From NCBI GenBank assembly GCA_905221605.1, contig CAJNDS010002168.1, positions 1,411,213-1,475,212 on the forward strand: DNA of 64,000 bases, in the 5' to 3' direction. The number at the start of each line of letters is the position of its first letter. The first letter of the stretch is position 1. The notes beneath the pieces were generated by a model, which made no database searches, had not been told where the DNA came from, and worked only from the letters and a program-made list of their open reading frames with translations. The stretch comes from Symbiodinium natans (Eukaryota; Sar; Dinophyceae; Suessiales; Symbiodiniaceae). The position numbers and the translations under genes are program-made. Positions 41,401 through 48,545 of this stretch are shown one piece after another.

Positions 41401-42350
41401 TTACCAATAAAGCTCCCAGCCTCCCTTATGTGAAGGTGTGTGTGTGTGTGTGTGGGTGGCTTTCAAAATTATGACCCCTTTTTGGGGTACCCTGGATCCC
41501 AGGTGCCGTACTATAGTAGGGATCCAGAAAGGGACCATAATTTTTGACAACCACCCATGTATGTATGTTTATGCATATTTAAGTATGTAGGGTTTTGTGT
41601 TGAGGGTTTACCAACAAAGCCATCATCAGCCTCCCTTATAGGCCTTTGATCTTAAATTCGTATATGTGTAGTCTAATGACCCTAAACCCTAAACCCTAAA
41701 CTCTAATGACTCAAAAAGACTCATTCTGCTTCAAGATGTTAGAACATCTTTATCCCCGTGCCCCAAAAGGGGATACTAAAGGGAATCCCCAGCTCTAATC
41801 ATCCTTAAACTACGTTCCAGCTTTCCGGAGTTTACTGTACTCTGTGGTGCTTTACTGCAACTTTAGCTCCTTAGCCTTTTTGGGTTTATTGGGTTTCTTA
41901 ATAAGGCAGCCAACAATCTAATTCATAAGTGCCCTCCAAAGAGCAGCCGAGTGTAACGCGAGACCCACCCTAAACCCTAAACCCTAAACCCTAAACCCTA
42001 GACCCTAGACCCTAGACCCTAGACCCTAAACCCTAAACCCTAAACCCTAAACCCTAAACCCTAAACCCTAAACCCTAAACCCTAAACCCTAAACCCTAAA
42101 CCCTAAACCCAAGCCAGGCTGCCTTCCACGATGGCCTGGAGCGTTTCATCGGCCACGGCCGGCGCTACTTGGAGCAAGGGGGTATCGATATGTTTCGAAC
42201 CCCTTTCTGTTCATAAGGGTTTAGGGTTTAGGGTGTTCAGAACCCCTCCAATTCTTGCAAGCATTCGAAACCTCCCTGGCCAACACGTAGGATGCATCAA
42301 GCAAAGAACGGCACTGCCAAAAGAAGCGACCGCACAGCATCAGCCGATGA
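32315..42350 (+). CDS. Gene B (model): multi-exon gene with a cysteine-rich region, function not identified
   Basis: Starts at ATG 32315 (MPRTDRCDSLILIAQDAM...), first exon to 32440 with donor TTTCAA|GTACGC. Further exons to about 42350, where a basic C-terminal exon (TKERHCQKKRPHSISR) stops at TGA. Exons at 37225-38065 encode closely spaced Cys pairs suggestive of zinc binding. Internal stops in some exons (38691-38693) mean gene B could be two genes. ATG 32315 follows directly after GACAG, so this AG could be a cis- or trans-splice acceptor. Confidence 0.45.
32868..33596 (+). CDS. Gene B exon run: 32868-32955, 33328-33378, 33516-33596
   Basis: 32868: acceptor AAACCCTCAG, donor CGCCG|GTTTAGGG; three open frames, the best reading RYLEVPDHFVSLGTAVLDRS. 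33328: directly after a family B element end (GGATCCTCCCAG), donor CTGG|GTTAGT. 33516: acceptor TTGTGTGACAG, donor TGCCT|GTATTC, reads QGAGAGTSELKLPVFW or, in another frame, RTLRAWAGSVAREPGP. Confidence 0.5.
33080..33333. mobile_element. Family B element, longest copy
   Basis: Arms CCAGACCCCTGCAAGGATC (left) and GATCCTCCCAGGGGTCTGG (right) flank about 210 bp of AT-rich DNA. The right end supplies the acceptor for the exon at 33328 (TCCTCCCAG|GGG). Confidence 0.75.
34197..35034 (+). CDS. Gene B exon run: 34197-34265, 34416-34461, 34785-34840, 34904-35034
   Basis: 34197: acceptor GTGTTGAG, donor GCAAGG|GTTTCC, reads MPPWAPDLHVGCAPAPAR. 34416: donor TTGTA|GTGATT, reads GLEALRLRGAPTRAC. 34785: acceptor CATCTCTGCCAG, reads RIHGYVGHDREDGRRGS. 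34904: acceptor AAAAAG, donor CTTA|GTAGGGAATG, reads CDAIILQLQLVETLCPMLL; it contains an internal imperfect duplication of about 70 bp. The intron 34462-34784 holds a family A element with a nested CCCTAAA block. Confidence 0.5.
34489..34685. mobile_element. Family A element with nested CCCTAAA block
   Basis: CTTGGAGGTTCATGCC at the left, CCATGAACCTCCAAGTAG at the right. The right half is split by a 40-bp CCCTAAA block at 34612-34645. Confidence 0.8.
35233..35606 (+). CDS. Gene B exon run: 35233-35249, 35367-35390, 35490-35606
   Basis: 35233: pyrimidine-rich acceptor ending TTTCAAG, donor CCACAG|GTCCCA. 35367 region: donor TTGAGG|GTCCATG at a family H element. 35490: acceptor ACCCTTAG (end of family H), donor CATCA|GTTTAGC, 39 codons reading ELYLRTFPPADLDGTSQLVD then RAEARFGVQRPE. 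The last is among the most protein-like segments of the window. Confidence 0.55.
35682..35812. mobile_element. Dispersed family J, matched at 57854-57965
   Basis: CCCCCCTAGGTTCCCCC...TTAAGTAACCTCAATT...AATAGCCTTAATTGATGG...GGGAACCTAGGGGGG; the ends are complementary. The 57854-57965 copy has the same order. A short palindromic element. Confidence 0.8.
36249..36991 (+). CDS. Gene B exon run: 36249-36324, 36542-36637, 36760-36798, 36843-36991
   Basis: Phases agree over four exons. 36249: acceptor GTTTACTCAG, donor CAAAG|GTTTCGGG, reads VTSKSVSLGRARRPASLTST. 36542: acceptor CATGACAG, donor TTGTG|GTGTCGGG, reads FPSYVAGSGQAAATSARRHV. 36760: acceptor CCCACCTCAG, donor TCAA|GTGAAG, reads SPQLDSRSLPGS. 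36843: acceptor TTTCTGAG, donor TACCAG|GTGAGA, reads GRMGTHVYTTLARGQAERIA. All donors and acceptors fit the usual consensus. Confidence 0.65.
36412..36534. repeat. CCCTAAA array
   Basis: About 17 units ending eight bases before the acceptor CATGACAG of the exon at 36542. A clear case of a C-rich block forming the 3' end of an intron. Confidence 0.92.
37225..38186 (+). CDS. Gene B cysteine-rich exon run: 37225-37265, 37307-37334, 37536-37586, 37789-37862, 37998-38065, 38105-38186
   Basis: 37225 reads MCGDVMCPAPRCKR, donor AAAAG|GTGGAG. 37307: acceptor GACTTCAG, donor AGTGG|GTTTAGGG. 37536 reads CARCGKAREDAWGNLEI, donor AAATA|GTTTCC. 37789: acceptor GGTTCCTAG, donor GCGG|GTCAAC, reads DGCSHCLDCSLAQHRVWKGD. 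37998 reads DTEPVRVTEPCVTCRV. 38105: acceptor TTTGGCAAG, donor ACCAA|GTTGGG, reads ILRAFWSGVLEQLRSGAKN. Repeated Cys-x2-Cys pairs suggest a zinc-binding region (treble-clef or RING/LIM-like); no specific family can be named. Phases agree for most junctions. Confidence 0.6.
38311..38940 (+). CDS. Gene B exon run: 38311-38376, about 38490-38540, 38616-38693, 38808-about 38930
   Basis: 38311: acceptor TGACGCCAG, donor TTGAG|GTCTTT, reads MVAAGISSEQAPTRSSSLLE. 38616: acceptor GTTACGAG, reads RIFWAVLNMCNMCDALAQHP and reaches a TAG at 38691-38693. 38808: acceptor GATTTGCGAG, reads QATKCFNQTEDLRPRSTNAS, open for about 45 codons. The TAG means either a gene end or an unrecognised donor upstream. Confidence 0.45.
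39397..39928 (+). CDS. Gene B exon run: 39397-39460, 39586-39650, 39760-39786, 39911-39928
   Basis: 39397: acceptor CTCCGCAAG, donor ACGC|GTAGGGTTTAGGG, reads RRHVRPSQDHLPGGPET. 39586: donor GCAAAG|GTTTCGGG, reads HAGPWLGFFVGLHEFLRLPR. 39760: donor TGCGAT|GTACTTGG, reads FTPAHFTCD. 39911: acceptor CCAAGTAG, reads RLKHLE. The last two exons are separated by exactly one family A element (39787-39910). Phases agree. Confidence 0.6.
39787..39910 (+). mobile_element. Family A element forming a complete GT-AG intron (introner-like)
   Basis: Begins GTACTTGGAGGTTCATGG at the donor and ends CCATGAACCTCCAAGTAG at the acceptor. The inverted-repeat termini start with GT and end with AG, so the element is exactly coextensive with the inferred intron (124 bp) between exons of unchanged phase. 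This is what is known of introner elements in some algae and dinoflagellates. Confidence 0.7.
40146..40592 (+). CDS. Gene B exon run: 40146-40227, 40553-40592
   Basis: 40146: acceptor CATGGAGCAG, donor ATTCG|GTTGAG, reads VVFVTAEAVWLGGAHSARAP. 40553: acceptor CTTCCCACTCCACAAG, donor GAACG|GTCTAGGG, reads LVGAQLACVEEN. The intron includes a sequence shared with 55737-55850 (AAGAACCTCCC, CTTCTTCCT) and a G tract. Confidence 0.5.
40746..40841. mobile_element. Family D element, complete inverted repeat
   Basis: GGGATGTTCCCCCTATACTA at the left, TTAGCATAAGGGGGAACATA at the right, about 90 bp total. A clean example of the family whose telomere-carrying copy lies at 2405-2556. Confidence 0.8.
41252..41293 (+). 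CDS. Gene B exon
   Basis: Acceptor AAGGCCGGAG, donor TTGAAG|GTTTAGGG, exactly 14 codons reading SEVRHGRQREAQLK. It lies between a C-rich and a G-rich block. Confidence 0.4.
41310..41645. repeat. Local tandem duplication with (TG)n
   Basis: GTGAAGGTGTGTGTGTG occurs at 41328 and 41432, and TTGAGGGTTTACCAA with AGCCTCCCTTA at 41392-41430 and 41599-41640. Between copies lies an inverted repeat (41452-41560, AATTATGACCCCTTTTTGGG/AAAGGGACCATAATTTTTG). Confidence 0.7.
41968..42111. repeat. CCCTAAA array with a CCCTAGA sub-array
   Basis: About 20 units; a run of CCCTAGA at 41997-42030 is embedded in CCCTAAA. It ends six bases before the acceptor AGCCAG of the exon at 42118. Confidence 0.9.
42118..42350 (+). 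CDS. Gene B terminal exon run: 42118-42181, 42262-42286, 42302-42350
   Basis: 42118: acceptor CAAGCCAG, donor AAGGGG|GTATCG, reads FHDGLERFIGHGRRYLEQGG. 42262: acceptor TTCTTGCAAG, donor ACAC|GTAGGA, reads AFETSLANT. 42302 reads ERHCQKKRPHSISR and stops at TGA 42348-42350. Phases agree. The gap 42287-42301 is only 15 nt (GTAGGATGCATCAAG). Confidence 0.55.
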
Positions 42351-42724
42351 CTAGGATCCCCGATATACACCCCTTTATGCAAATAACGGGCACCTTACGC
42401 ATGTACCCCTTTTATACCCCAAATAGAATAGAATCCCTCTAGACACCCAAAAAGGGTACTCCTATAATTTTCGTAAACTCCCATATGTATGTAGACAGAT
42501 AGATAGATAGACCGGGCCGCTGTGGGGGCTGCGTTGTTTCACCGCCTTAGACTGAAGGATTTTCGAGGTTTGTTAGGAGAACCCTCAACCCTGAAGAAAC
42601 AACCACTGGCATGAAATCCTCAACAATGAATAAGACACCCAAACTAAACTATATATAAACATATACATTCAGGCCTGGTGTTCGGAGAATTTTGATTCAG
42701 GGTTGTTTTTGCTAACGCCCTTTA

Positions 42725-42840
42725 GTTGATTTTTTTCGTCGGGGTGCGGGTGGGGGTGGGGGTGGGGGTCGGGGTGCGGTTCGGGGTGGGGGCTCGGGGT
42801 GGGGAGTCGGGGTTCGGGCGGGGTGGCAGGGAGTGGCGAA
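42725..42840. other. G-rich imperfect repeat GGGGTGCGGGTGGGGGT
   Basis: GGGGTGGGGGT-like units, no stops in some frames, no splice context. A candidate G-quadruplex region just upstream of the decayed gene-D copy. Confidence 0.6.
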
Positions 42841-42927
42841 GGACTCTCTGAGTTCCGACTTTACTTCGGGACTGGGTAGGCAACCTTTGGCCCTTTCGGT
42901 TATCTAGAGTCCTAGCACATATACAAG

Positions 42928-43421
42928 GTGAAACTTTGTTGGCTAGGACAGCTCAATGTGTTATGAAAAATTCCATTGAGTTGCTATCTGTAAAGATGCA
43001 TCTTGCATTATTTCTTTGTACGGTTGAAAAGTACAGAACCGGCTAACCGTGGAAGAAAAGCTGGCCGCCAACCATGTTATTTAACTTAAGCGAAATAACT
43101 TCCATTTAGAACTTAGACGAACTTGCGAACATCACAAGTGCTATTCTATAGGTTCTAGTCATACATTTATCCGAAATTTGTTTTCATTGGAGGCCATTTG
43201 TCTTGAAGAGTCAATTGCTAGAAGTTGCCTTTAAATACAGGTATATGAATATTTTCGCGAAAATTGCAAATTCAAGTAAATGATGACTCACCTTTTGAGC
43301 CAGCCACAATTGCATCGCCTTTTGAGTAGGTTGCATCTTCAAAAGCTTAAGTCGTATTAAGCTAACTCTTAGATACCTACCTGCTTCTGGCTCATCTTTA
43401 TGGCTACCCAATACTGTCATG
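42928..43421 (+). pseudogene. Decayed duplicate of four gene D exons
   Basis: Aligns with 45819-46196 over exons and introns. Exon parts: 42928-43022 (LLARTAQCVMKNSIELL), 43193-about 43240, 43300-43325 and 43373-43421. Splice sites are conserved, but an extra T in the CTTTAAATACAG region (43230-43240) shifts the second exon into a stop, and the last exon ends in TGA before its donor. The first intron has a 115-bp segment (about 43040-43150) absent from the other copy. The duplicate is followed by CCCTAAA DNA. Confidence 0.7.
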
Positions 43422-43922
43422 AAACCCTAAACTCTAAGCCCTAAATCCTAAACCCTTAACCCAAGCAACCCCAACAAGTCAGCAAACCTCCAAGAGAGGA
43501 CATCTCCAGGCTGCGAGCCTTCATGGAAGCCTCGGTTAGGGTTTCGGGTTTAGGGTTTAGGGTTTAGGGTTTACGGTTTAGGGTTTGTGCCGGAAATAGG
43601 CTTCGATGTTCAGCCGCTTGGGTACACAAGTGCGGGGGGGAGTTCACGATTCGGCTTCGGAGTATGCTCGAGGCCTTCGGAGACTGGGGCCTTGTATCGG
43701 ACACGCCAGTTTTTCTTTTCCCACCCGCACCCGTAAAGGGCGGCTCCCACCCTTATCCAGCTTCGCCTTTTAGGGCTTAGTTTCCTAGACTCTTTTTTAG
43801 GAAACTATCTTGTTTCTTGTCTTCTCTCTTTCTCATTTTTTATTTATGATTTTCATTAGGGAGGGTGATTTTGCCTTCCTAGTTTTATAAGAGTTATTGA
43901 ATCGGAGTTTAGGCGTAGCTCT

Positions 43923-44162
43923 TTGAGCGAAGAGTATAAGCCACGTGGGAGACCAAGAATTTTGGGTGATAATTGCAAGGCGCTGAGGAATTTACTAGGT
44001 TTTTTTTGTTTTCTCAAGGCATCCGTAAAATGCTCAAGGGCAGTATTGAACAGGTTTCAAGATCGAAAGCCAATATTTCTTCGGAAACAGGAATCTTCAT
44101 TTTTTATAGAGCTTTTGTGGATATATTTTTCTAAGAATATTTGGAGATGCGAAGAAATATGA
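43923..44162 (+). CDS. Unidentified ORF with an AT-hook-like motif
   Basis: 79 codons in AT-rich DNA between the two gene-D copies. Reads MSEEYKPRGRPRILGDNCKA at the start; PRGRPR matches the core of an AT-hook DNA-binding motif. No splice borders are obvious and composition differs from the GC-rich exons. It could be an exon of a gene disrupted by the duplication. A second frame at 44294-44488 is similar in composition. Confidence 0.3.
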   Translation: MSEEYKPRGRPRILGDNCKALRNLLGFFCFLKASVKCSRAVLNRFQDRKPIFLRKQESSFFIELLWIYFSKNIWRCEEI

Positions 44163-44195
44163 CGAACAAGTATGTTTGAATGCATAAATAAAAAA

Positions 44196-44227
<32 letters not shown>

Positions 44228-44796
44228 GAGATAAGTTCAGACCTTGGAGTTGCTACGGGTATCTGACAATGATATTACGATTGGTTCGATCATGTGAAAT
44301 CTCCTAATCTTCGGGATTATTTCTCAGGATACGAGACCTTTGGATTTCTAGAAATCTTCGAAGATTTCGCATTTCTTGCTAGAGTTTCGTATTTCATGTT
44401 GGTTTCTCTGGGTCTGCAAAGACGCATAAGCTATGATTGTACCTCAGAGGCCTTTGGAGATATTCGAAGATTTCTCAGGATTTCTTAACCCTAGAATAGG
44501 GTTCTGTAGACTTCGCTACATTACATGAACCTCTCACATTTAAGCAAATTGAGTATTCTGGCTGGTGGGGATTCAGATTCCGGGTAGTCGGCAAGTAGTT
44601 CGACAACTGCGCGGTCAGCAGCCAAACCGTACCCCAGGGTTCCACTTGCAGAGGATCCAAGGGTTGGTTCACGCAGGGACCCCTGGGGCTGACGAGCGCC
44701 CTGCATGCACACCTTCCAGCACCTGGTGACGCAAGTGGAAAGCGAAGTGGCATAATTGGCGTATTTTTCCGTGCGCGGGGTATCCGGGGTTTTCAA

Positions 44797-45169
44797 TTGC
44801 GCCGACGCATCGAGCTCGCAGTCGCTGACGGCCCACAAACTACCTACCCCGCAGCACGCACGTGCTCCCTGCCTTCTCGCAACATGGAACACGATGGAGC
44901 GTGGCGCGCGGAGAGTCACGAGGAGGTTAAGCGCCTCGGTGACTGCTTCAGCGCCGAAGGGTGCATGTGTGAAGTGTGCCGCCGCACAATCGCGCCCCCC
45001 CAAGCCGAGGCGCCGGGGGGGGGCGTGAGGGGGCGCACGCTGCGGGACGAACCCTCTCCAGCAGGTCCTGCGCGCGTTGACTCGGCACTTGAGCCGAGCC
45101 GACGTGGAGAGAGAGCCGAAGCCGACGCTGAAGGCCGCAACAAACCTGCATTCACGCGCGCGCGCGCGC
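44797..45169 (+). CDS. Gene D 5' exon, GC-rich
   Basis: Open frame with MEHDGAWRAESHEEVKRLGD at 44884 and CFSAEGCMCEVCRRTI beyond; ends before an AT-rich 45-nt intron (45170-45214, GTATATAT...TTCGATGCAG). Other + and - frames are also open here because of high GC. The frame with Glu/Lys and Cys pattern is preferred. Confidence 0.45.
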
Positions 45170-48100
45170 GTATATATATTTTTTTAATACACATACTCTC
45201 TCGATTCGATGCAGGAGCTGCGCAGCCGGCTCGCCGCGCGCGTGGACCTGACCCCACATGCGCTCCTGGAACACCGGGCGGTCGTCAAGAGCCTGGCAGA
45301 AGCCATCTACACGAAGCCAAGAGGACGCAGGGTGCTGCAACCGCACGTGTGAAATCCAGATGAACGCAGGTCCTGCCCCTCGGGAATGCGAGGGCTCTGC
45401 ACCTGCGCCCGTGACCCCGTCCGCCCCCGGTGGTGCTGCCCGGACCTCGGTCGAACGCTCTCTCACGCTTGATGACCTTGGACCTCGAGATGAAGGCCCG
45501 AGCGAGCTCTTTGCTTCTCTGCGAGGATGCGCCTTGCTGCAGATGCCCGATATAGGCTGCTGGTGGTACGCCAAAAAAAGCAAGCCGAAGGCGAAAGCCA
45601 CACCGGCGGAAAAGCAGGCGCCTGGCCTAGGGAGACCGTCCATCGCGACGCCCGTCCGTGACCGGCAGGCGGCGTGCGAGAAGAGCAGGGATGGCAGACC
45701 GCTGCAGGCGTAAGTTGACATGTGCGCTGCGGCGTGGGAGAAAAGAAGCGAAGAAGGAGGAGAGGCACAAGAAAACGGAGGAAGCCAAGGCGGCCAACAA
45801 GGCAGAACCCAAGTCCATTCAACTTTGTTGGCTAGGACAGCTCAATGTGTTCTGAAAAACGCCACTGAGTTGTTTTATACATTTTGCATTCTTTCTTGCA
45901 CGGTTGAAAAGTAAAGAACCTTCTATAGGTTCTAGTCATACATTTATCCGAATTTTGTTTTAATTGCAGGTGGTTTGTCTTGAAGAGTCAATTGCTAGAA
46001 GTTGCCTTAAATGCAGGTATGAATATTTTCGCGAAAATTGCAAATTCAAGTAAATGATGACTCACCTTTTGAGCCAGCCACAATTGCATCGCCTTTTGAG
46101 TAGGTTGCAGCTTCAAAAACTTAAGTCGAATTAAGCTAACTCTTAGATACATACCTGCTTCCGGCTCGTCTTTATGGCTACCCAATACTCTTATGGGTTT
46201 AGGGTGAGAAGCCTATATACCTCCCAGGCCACCGCCCTGAGTGGCAGCAGCAGGACACTTTCGGGTTCGTGCTTTTGGTGTTGTGGCGGGATGAGCGTTA
46301 ATTTTTGGGGCCTACATGAGCCCTAACAGGTTTATGGTCCCCCCCCCCCCGCTCACCCCCACCCCACCCACACCAAACCCTCACACCAAGCCCCTCCCTA
46401 AATCCCAAAATCCTCAGGCCTAAACCCTAAATCCCTCAGCCCCAAAAACCTGCCACCCTAAACAAACGTTTTACACCTTAAAGCCCTTAAATCCCTTCAA
46501 CACCCTACGCAAAGGCCACAAAAAAACCCAAAGTCCCAAAGTCCCAAAACACCCCCAAACCCCCAAACCCCCAAATCCCCAAACCCCCAAACCCCCAAAA
46601 CACAAACCCCAAAACGCCAAAACCTCAAAACCCGAAAACCCTTAAACCGCTAAACCCTAAAAACCACTAAGCCCAAGCCCTAAAAGCTAAATCCTGAACA
46701 CCGCCCCCCCCCCCCCCCCCCCTCCCCTGTCCCCGCTGCGGGGGACTGCCTGACGCTGCACACATATACCTTCATCTTTACTGGCGGTCATAGGTAGCAT
46801 ACCGGGTTTCAAGTGGGATAACTATGGTTATAAGCGGCTATAGCCTTACTTAGGTTACTTGCAACCTACTTCAAGCTGCCGATAAACCTGAAAGTAGGGT
46901 ATATGACCCTAGTTATGAGGCTCATGAGGTCTCCAAGAATGCTAGCCCTAACCCCTGAATCCTACTTTGAGTCCAGGGCTCAGGGTTTAGGGTTTAGGGT
47001 TTAAGGTTTAGGGTCAGAGGTTGTGGGGTGTTTCACTGAAGGCGAGATGCGTGGCGGTATATCCCCAGGAAGCCGTCCTCGGAATGTCCCCGCAGCGTCT
47101 CCTAAACCCTAAACCCTAAACCCTAAGCCCTAAACCCTAAACCCTAAGCCCTAAACCCTGAACCCCAAACCCTGAACCCTAGTAAGCAGGTTTTAAGTTC
47201 GGAAGAAAACCCCTCAACCCCCAAAGCCTAGCATGGCTAATGCACGTTGTGGCAAGGACAACCCTTTCTGCCCGTCGAAGGTGGCCCCGCCCATGTGGGC
47301 GGGCTCAAGCTCTGGGATTGTAGGGTTTAGGGTTTAGGGTTTAGGGTCTAAGATTTAGGGTTTAGCGCTGGGATTCGGGGCTTTTTAGGGTTTAGGGTGC
47401 TGTTTTGATTTAGGGCCCTAAACCCGAAACCCTAAACCCTAAGCCCTAAGCCCTAAACCCTAAACCCAGCCTTCATTACACACCCATATGGGCCCATCAA
47501 GAGCTTCCCGCTATGTTCTCCCTTGAAGGGTTATATGGGGGGGGGGGGGGGGGGGGGGGGGGTGGCACAAGGTACCTAACTCCCTTCAAGAATTGGTTCA
47601 GAAAGTCATCAGGGTTCTTTTAAAAATGTCCTTCCCTTCAGGTAGATAGCGCTAGAAATGCCCTTGCAGCTTCAAGTTACAACTGGGTTGAGGTTTGAAT
47701 TTAGGTATAGTGTTTAGGGTTTAGAGTTTGGGGTTTAGGGTTTAGAGTTACTTGGAGTTTCACGGGTAATTAGTTACAAGTGGGGTTACAAGTAAGGCAG
47801 CTAAAATTATACCTTGTTGTAACCTTATTCCGGCTACCAGCTAGCCCTGCTTCTTGCTACCCATGCGCCCTAAAGGCAATCCTAAACCCTAAATGCTAAA
47901 CCCTCAGCCCTAAACCCCAAAAATATATTCCGGTAGAGCCGTGGGCCTTGGAACATCGTCCGAGGTCCACGCAGTTCCTGGGATCCTCAACTTCCTTCCC
48001 TAGGGTTTAGGAGGGTTTAGGGTTTAGGGTTTAGGGTTTAGGGTTTAGGGTTTGGGGCAAAACATTAACAATGCCGAAGAAACTCCTCAAGGACAATGGT

Positions 48101-48290
48101 TGCGCTTCGTCTTAAGCATTTTAGTTCATGCGTCCTCCTTCAGACAGAACTCATCTTTTCCACAAGACGCGCTTGCAACCCTAAACACGAAACCCGAAAC
48201 CCTAAACCCTAAAATCCCTTCAACAGATGTTGACTTTGTTGGCCTCAGATCTACGGCTCCTCTTTTGCGATGATGCTGCGAAACTGTTAG
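44797..48290 (+). CDS. Gene D (model): multi-exon gene, function not identified
   Basis: A GC-rich block (44560-45800) free of telomere repeats gives way to compact exons that share splice sites with the decayed copy at 42928-43421. A paralogous copy with conserved frame and borders is independent support for the exon calls 45749-46196. Downstream exons extend to about 48290. The predicted N-terminal part is rich in Arg/Ala/Glu/Pro and has a C-x-C-x2-C cluster (GCMCEVC near 44964); the C-terminal part has hydrophobic stretches. No family recognised. The start is uncertain: ATG 44884 is one candidate. Confidence 0.5.
45215..45709 (+). CDS. Gene D exons 45215-45346 and 45370-45709
   Basis: 45215: acceptor TTCGATGCAG; reads ARVDLTPHALLEHRAVVKSL (amphipathic helix pattern), possible donor CGCAC|GTGTGA. 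45370: acceptor GAACGCAG, donor GCAGGC|GTAAGT (a perfect consensus), reads VERSLTLDDLGPRDEGPSEL and WYAKKSKPKAKATPAEKQAP. The junction at 45346/45370 (23 nt) is uncertain in phase; one of the two frames may be wrong. Confidence 0.5.
45749..46296 (+). CDS. Gene D exon run: 45749-45902, 45970-46016, 46074-46099, 46147-46196, 46228-46296
   Basis: 45749 reads AEEGGEAQENGGSQGGQQGR then LLARTAQCVLKNATEL, donor TGCACG|GTTGAA. 45970: acceptor GTTTTAATTGCAG, donor ATGCAG|GTATGA, reads VVCLEESIARSCLKC. 46074: acceptor CCTTTTGAG, donor TTTTGA|GTAGGT. 46147: acceptor AACTCTTAG, donor TTATGG|GTTTAGGG, reads TYLLPARLYGYPILLW. 46228: acceptor TACCTCCCAG, donor ATGAGC|GTTAAT, reads SGSSRTLSGSCFWCCGGMS. All phases agree and the first four exons are matched in the decayed copy, so these are among the best-supported borders in the window. 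Confidence 0.7.
46540..46622. repeat. Degenerate ACCCCCAA array
   Basis: Loose 7-8 bp repeats (ACCCCCAA, CCCCAAA), part of a long C/A-rich tract at 46330-46720 that ends in a C20 run. No exon seen in 46300-46780. Confidence 0.75.
47232..47319 (+). CDS. Gene D exon
   Basis: Acceptor CAAAGCCTAG, donor GGGATT|GTAGGGTTTAGGG. Reads ARCGKDNPFCPSKVAPPMWA, 29 codons with two Cys. It sits between a C-rich and a G-rich block. Confidence 0.6.
47502..47529 (+). CDS. Gene D short exon
   Basis: Acceptor CCATCAAG, donor TGAAGG|GTTATA; reads SFPLCSPLK. It is followed by a G26 tract at 47537-47562. Other short candidates lie at 47622-47632 and 47935-48001. Confidence 0.35.
48077..48290 (+). CDS. Gene D exons 48077-about 48178 and 48227-48290
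   Basis: 48077 reads TPQGQWLRFVLSILVHASSF. 48227: acceptor CCCTTCAACAG, donor CTGTTAG|GTGATA, reads SDLRLLFCDDAAKLL. The next 250 bp hold half of a family A element; no clear end of gene D is seen before gene E. Confidence 0.45.
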
Positions 48291-48545
48291 GTGATAAGGA
48301 CTTCCTTATACTCCTGACGGCTTCGGTAGTGGGCTAGTAAAGCTCTCCTGCTGTCCAGTTACATGTAGGGTGATCAGTCCCCTACATACGGCTATAGCTT
48401 AACCACTTGTAACGATGGTTATCCCACTTAGAGCCACCCATGAACCTCCAAGTATGCTGATGTTGAGGCACTCGGACCCCCTTAGCTTGGGTGTGGCAGG
48501 GTAAGCAGAATGCCAAGCGGCGCATGACGCAGCAAGCGGGCTTCC

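Noticed and set aside
43211-43420. Minus-strand ORFs at 43211-43420 and 45988-46185 (shared KDEPEAG...WLAQK)
   Set aside because: At first taken as a conserved duplicated peptide. The + strand of the same repeat carries four exons with phase-consistent splice sites, so the minus reading is the shadow.
44521-45003. Several overlapping ORFs of 90-190 codons on both strands at 44.5-45.8 kb
   Set aside because: High GC keeps all frames open. Only the + frames tied to splice sites (GTAAGT at 45710, ATGCAG at 45214) were kept.
42928-46196. LTR retrotransposon with two terminal repeats
   Set aside because: The repeats are direct and 3 kb apart, but lack TG...CA ends, a primer-binding site or pol motifs; the repeated DNA is exons plus introns of one gene.
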